Below, piece after piece: positions 5,831 through 8,712 of a stretch of 8,712 bases of DNA (position 1 is the stretch's first letter; the number at the start of each line of letters is the position of its first letter). Source of the stretch: JBBQBQ01 sp038317685. Its GTDB lineage: Bacteria > Desulfobacterota > Desulfuromonadia > Desulfuromonadales > DDH964. Below the pieces are notes generated by a model that searched no databases, was not told the DNA's origin, and worked only from the letters and a program-made list of their open reading frames with translations. Location: contig JBBQBQ010000145.1 of NCBI GenBank assembly GCA_038317685.1, positions 1-8,712 on the forward strand, read 5' to 3'. Made by a program: the position numbers and the translations under genes.

Positions 5831-7159
5831 ATGACTCCCCCAAAAACCATCCTTGCCGTCGTCGCCGATGCCAAGGGCGAGGTCTTCGAACATCCCGACC
5901 TCCTCCTTGCCGGCATGAACGGACTGTCGCCCCGGCGTCCCCGTCCCGACGAACTGGTCCCGCTCCCCGCCGGAAGCCGGCTCTTTACCATCCCCGCGAC
6001 CCCGCCCCTCGGCTTCGACCGCAAGAGCGGCAAACTCCGGACCCTCGACCGGCTCCCGGCCCATTGGGGCGGAGGAGAGGTTCAGGCGGTCTCGGCTTTT
6101 CTCACCCCGGCCTTCACCCGCACCCTGCTGCCGGCCGCCGACTACCGCCGCAAGGGGGTCACGCTCCCCCTCTGGTCCTATACTGCTGTCGGCTGGTGTG
6201 TCGAGGAAGAACGCTTTTACTGCGCGGCGGTCCGGGTCGACCGCAATCAGCAGTGGCGTCCTGACCACTTCGACGACCGGGAGATCGACCCGACGGTGCG
6301 GCGCCTGCTCCGGGAATTCCCCGACAACCGCCTTTACGAACAACTGGCCCGCTGTGCCCTCGACTACCACTGCTTTGCCGCCAAGAACCTCTTCTACCGC
6401 CGCTGGGAGGCGCCCCTGCCGACTTCGCCGGTCTGTAACTCCCGTTGCCTGGGGTGTATTTCGCTGCAGGAATCGGACTGCTGTCCGGCCAGCCAGGAGC
6501 GGTTGACCTTCGTCCCGACGGTGGCGGAGCTCTGCGAGGTGGCGGTGCCGCATCTCCAGGAGGCCGAACACGCCATCGTCTCTTTCGGCCAGGGCTGCGA
6601 AGGAGACCCGATCCTGCAGGCCGACACCATCGCCCAGGCGGTGCGGGAAATGCGCCGGGCGACCGCCCGGGGCACCATCAATTTCAATTCCAACGCGTCC
6701 CTCCCCGACGCCGTCGAGCGTCTTGCAGATGCCGGGATCGATTCGATCCGGGTGTCCCTCAACTCGGCCCGGGAAGGGAGTTATCATGCCTACTACCGGC
6801 CCTGCGGTTACGAATTTGGCGATGTGGTCGAATCGCTCCGTCGCGCCAAACGAGCCGGTCTCTTCACCATGCTCAATTACCTGGTCTTCCCCGGCGTCAC
6901 CGATCAACCGCAGGAAGTGGCGGCCCTCGAAGGACTGGTGGCGGAGACCGGCGTCGACCTGATCCAGATGCGCAACCTGAGCATCGACCCGGTCCTCTAT
7001 TGGGATGCGCTGGGGGAGAAAGGGGAAGGGATGGGGATCAAGGCGATGCTCGATCGGGTCAAGGAGAGCTTCCCGCACCTGCAGTATGGTTATTTCAATC
7101 GCACCCGCGAGACCTTCCACCCGCCTGGTTACGAGAACGACTGGCCGTTGTCGGCCTGA
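5831..7159 (+). CDS. Radical SAM protein with a ~200-residue N-terminal extension
   Basis: This 442-residue cytoplasmic protein carries the [4Fe-4S]/SAM motif unusually late, at C202, C206 and C209 (CNSRCLGC), with an adjacent CC pair at 217-218. After the cluster come SFGQGCEGDPIL (in place of the usual GGEP), INFNSNASLPD, IRVSLNSAREG and MLNYLVFPGVTD, a normal radical SAM barrel layout. The N-terminal part (MTPPKTILAVVADAKGEV...) holds C123, C131, C175 and C181 and a conserved-looking basic/aromatic region, but I recognise no domain in it. Substrate and product are unknown. The ATG at 5831 is chosen over an in-frame GTG at 5753 because the GTG lies inside the predicted promoter; no clear Shine-Dalgarno precedes the ATG. 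The 3' end overlaps the convergent kinase gene by 31 bp. Confidence 0.87.
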   Translation: MTPPKTILAVVADAKGEVFEHPDLLLAGMNGLSPRRPRPDELVPLPAGSRLFTIPATPPLGFDRKSGKLRTLDRLPAHWGGGEVQAVSAFLTPAFTRTLLPAADYRRKGVTLPLWSYTAVGWCVEEERFYCAAVRVDRNQQWRPDHFDDREIDPTVRRLLREFPDNRLYEQLARCALDYHCFAAKNLFYRRWEAPLPTSPVCNSRCLGCISLQESDCCPASQERLTFVPTVAELCEVAVPHLQEAEHAIVSFGQGCEGDPILQADTIAQAVREMRRATARGTINFNSNASLPDAVERLADAGIDSIRVSLNSAREGSYHAYYRPCGYEFGDVVESLRRAKRAGLFTMLNYLVFPGVTDQPQEVAALEGLVAETGVDLIQMRNLSIDPVLYWDALGEKGEGMGIKAMLDRVKESFPHLQYGYFNRTRETFHPPGYENDWPLSA

Positions 7160-8712
7160 CCATCGGCCAGGGGGAGAGTGAAAATAAAGGAATTTCCCCG
7201 ACCGGGAAGGCTTTCCACCCGGAGCTCTCCGCCGTGGGCATCAATCAATAGCCTGGCGACGTGGAGGCCAAGGCCGATCTCCCGCCCGGTTTTCCCCTCT
7301 TTGGCGGTCAAGGAGGGTTCGAAGGGGTGGGTCAGCGCCGCCGGATCGATCCCCTGGCCGGTATCGGAGAGGGTGATGGCGACCACTGTGTCGCCGCTTT
7401 TGGCAGTGACCCGGACCGGACTCTCCGCCGCTGAATATTTGAGGGCATTGCCGAGAAGGTGGAAAAAGATGCGTTGCAGGCGCGGTTCGTCCGCCCGCAC
7501 GGTTGGCAACTGCGCCGGTAAATCGACCTCCACCCGCTGCACCGCCAGCTCCTGGCCGACGCTGTCGAGGAGCACGCTGAGAAAGGGTGCCAGGGCCACC
7601 GGCCGAAGTTCCAGCTTGAGGTGGCCGTTTTCCAGGGAAGCGGTATCGGTGAGATCACTGAGGATCCGGTCCATCATCCCGGTGCCGGCCAGAATGGACT
7701 CGATATTGATCCGGTTGGTCTCCTCGGGAGTGGCCTTCTCAAGGCTCTCCTCGAGCATCTGGGCATGCCCCTGGATGACGGTCAGCGGGGTATTGAGGTC
7801 CTGGGAGATCAGAGACAGCAGGTTCTGACGCTGCTCCTGCAGGACCCGCAAGGGGGTGAGGTCGGTGAAGGTGGCGACGAGTCCCAGACGCCCGCCTTCC
7901 TGGGACCTCAGCGGGGAGATGCCGGCGGCAACCCAGAGACATTCGTCATCCCGGCACAGCATCAAACGTTCCCGCAGTTCTCCCCGTCGTTTCAGCAGCC
8001 CCCGGAAAAAGCCCGTTCCCAGAGGGACCGGCCGGCCATCCGGGGTCTGCACCCGCCACAGGGCAAAGCGCTCCATCCACGGGGATTTAAGATCCTCCTC
8101 GGTGTAGCCGAGAATCTTCCGGGCGGCCGGGTTCATTTTCAGAATCTCGCCGTCCGGACCAAAGATTACGACAGCGTCGGCAATCGAGGTGATGATCGCA
8201 TTGAGTTCTGCGAGGGTTCGCTCTCGCTCCTCTTCCAGACCTTTGCGGGCCGAAATGTCCTCGATGACGGTGATGAAATATTCCGGGGCACCGGTCGCAT
8301 CGCGGACCAGGGACCAGGTCAGGTTGACCCAGGAGTGGCTGCCGTCGGGACGAAGATTGCGTATTTCAAGGGCGTATCCAGGGACCTGCGCCCGTAACAG
8401 GCGACCCTGGTGCTCCCGGTCCCGGGGCAGGTCATCGGGGTGGAGGAGGCTCTGAACGGTTCGCGTCAGCAACTCCTGTTCGGCATATCCGGTGATTTCA
8501 CAAAGGCGCCGGTTGACCTGCTGGAACCGGCCATCGAGAGCGACGTGGGCCATGCCGACCGCGGCCTGCTCGAAAGTGGCCCGAAATCTGAGTCGCTCAT
8601 GGTCGAGTGCCTGGCGACCGCGGACCTCCTCGGTAATTTCGATCCCCAGAATCATCAAGTCGGGGGCTGGTTTGTCGTCCGGCAAGGGCAGCAGGGTCCA
8701 GTGCCAGTAGGT
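7129..8712 (-). CDS. Multi-PAS sensor histidine kinase homologue lacking the phospho-accepting histidine (partial, N-terminus beyond right edge)
   Basis: The frame is open to the right edge with 527 residues visible, numbered here from the first visible codon. Residues 1-30 are the end of one PAS domain (YWHWTLLPLPD, then GIEITEEVR). A second PAS with its PAC segment spans ~40-157, and a third ~164-289. The dimerisation region reads SLISQDLNTPLTVIQG: the H-box His is Gln304 (codon CAG, 7801-7803). The ATPase domain is complete: N422 in LLGNALKYS, DTGQGID (450-456), a PFEPS F-box and GLGL (480-483). No membrane segment is visible in this part. Without the His it cannot autophosphorylate in the usual way, so it may act as a phosphatase, pseudokinase or heterodimer partner, or the codon may be a sequencing error. 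An in-frame TTG at 8685 exists but would cut a PAS domain, so it is not taken as the start. Confidence 0.92.
   Translation of the reverse strand, partial: TYWHWTLLPLPDDKPAPDLMILGIEITEEVRGRQALDHERLRFRATFEQAAVGMAHVALDGRFQQVNRRLCEITGYAEQELLTRTVQSLLHPDDLPRDREHQGRLLRAQVPGYALEIRNLRPDGSHSWVNLTWSLVRDATGAPEYFITVIEDISARKGLEEERERTLAELNAIITSIADAVVIFGPDGEILKMNPAARKILGYTEEDLKSPWMERFALWRVQTPDGRPVPLGTGFFRGLLKRRGELRERLMLCRDDECLWVAAGISPLRSQEGGRLGLVATFTDLTPLRVLQEQRQNLLSLISQDLNTPLTVIQGHAQMLEESLEKATPEETNRINIESILAGTGMMDRILSDLTDTASLENGHLKLELRPVALAPFLSVLLDSVGQELAVQRVEVDLPAQLPTVRADEPRLQRIFFHLLGNALKYSAAESPVRVTAKSGDTVVAITLSDTGQGIDPAALTHPFEPSLTAKEGKTGREIGLGLHVARLLIDAHGGELRVESLPGRGNSFIFTLPLADGQADNGQSFS

Noticed and set aside
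5756..7120. Open minus-strand frame of 454 codons
   Set aside because: Antisense to the radical SAM gene at 5831-7159, which has the CxxxCxxC motif and a coherent fold; the shadow has none.
8685..8712. TTG at 8685 as the start of the sensor kinase
   Set aside because: The frame stays open to the window edge and the codons upstream (YWHWTLLPL) clearly belong to a PAS domain, so the gene continues outside.

Overview
The window is GC-rich and gene-dense. It resembles the chromosome of a Desulfuromonadales/Geobacterales-type (Desulfobacterota) bacterium. The reasons are a DUF6178-like protein, a bacteriohemerythrin, two unusual radical SAM proteins, a multi-PAS sensor kinase and a GEMM-type cyclic-dinucleotide riboswitch, a mix typical of Geobacter relatives. 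This taxonomic reading is an inference from gene content, not a database match.

Left part (1-1044): the minus strand carries the start of a membrane sensor with a dCache-like periplasmic domain, which runs off the left edge. Its roughly 200-nt leader begins at a sigma70-like promoter and contains a GEMM-I riboswitch aptamer. By hand alignment the aptamer has A where c-di-GMP-specific members have G, which suggests the cGAMP-type (GEMM-Ib) variant. A divergent promoter 35 bp further right drives the next operon.

Middle (1054-5145): a plus-strand pair, a DUF6178-like protein of unknown function followed by a DedA/VTT membrane protein, meets a minus-strand gene for a B12-binding-fold radical SAM protein (DUF4080-like C-terminus). 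The last two genes overlap tail to tail by 6 bp.

Right part (5240-8712): after a divergent promoter region come a single-domain bacteriohemerythrin and then, with its own promoter candidate, a radical SAM protein with a ~200-residue N-terminal extension. The latter overlaps tail to tail by 31 bp with a minus-strand PAS sensor kinase whose 5' end lies beyond the right edge. That kinase keeps the ATP-binding boxes but has Gln where the phospho-accepting His should be.

The main points for follow-up are the riboswitch and its possible expression platform, the histidine-less kinase, the extended radical SAM protein, and the DUF6178/DedA pair. No mobile elements, CRISPR arrays, tRNA or rRNA genes were seen.
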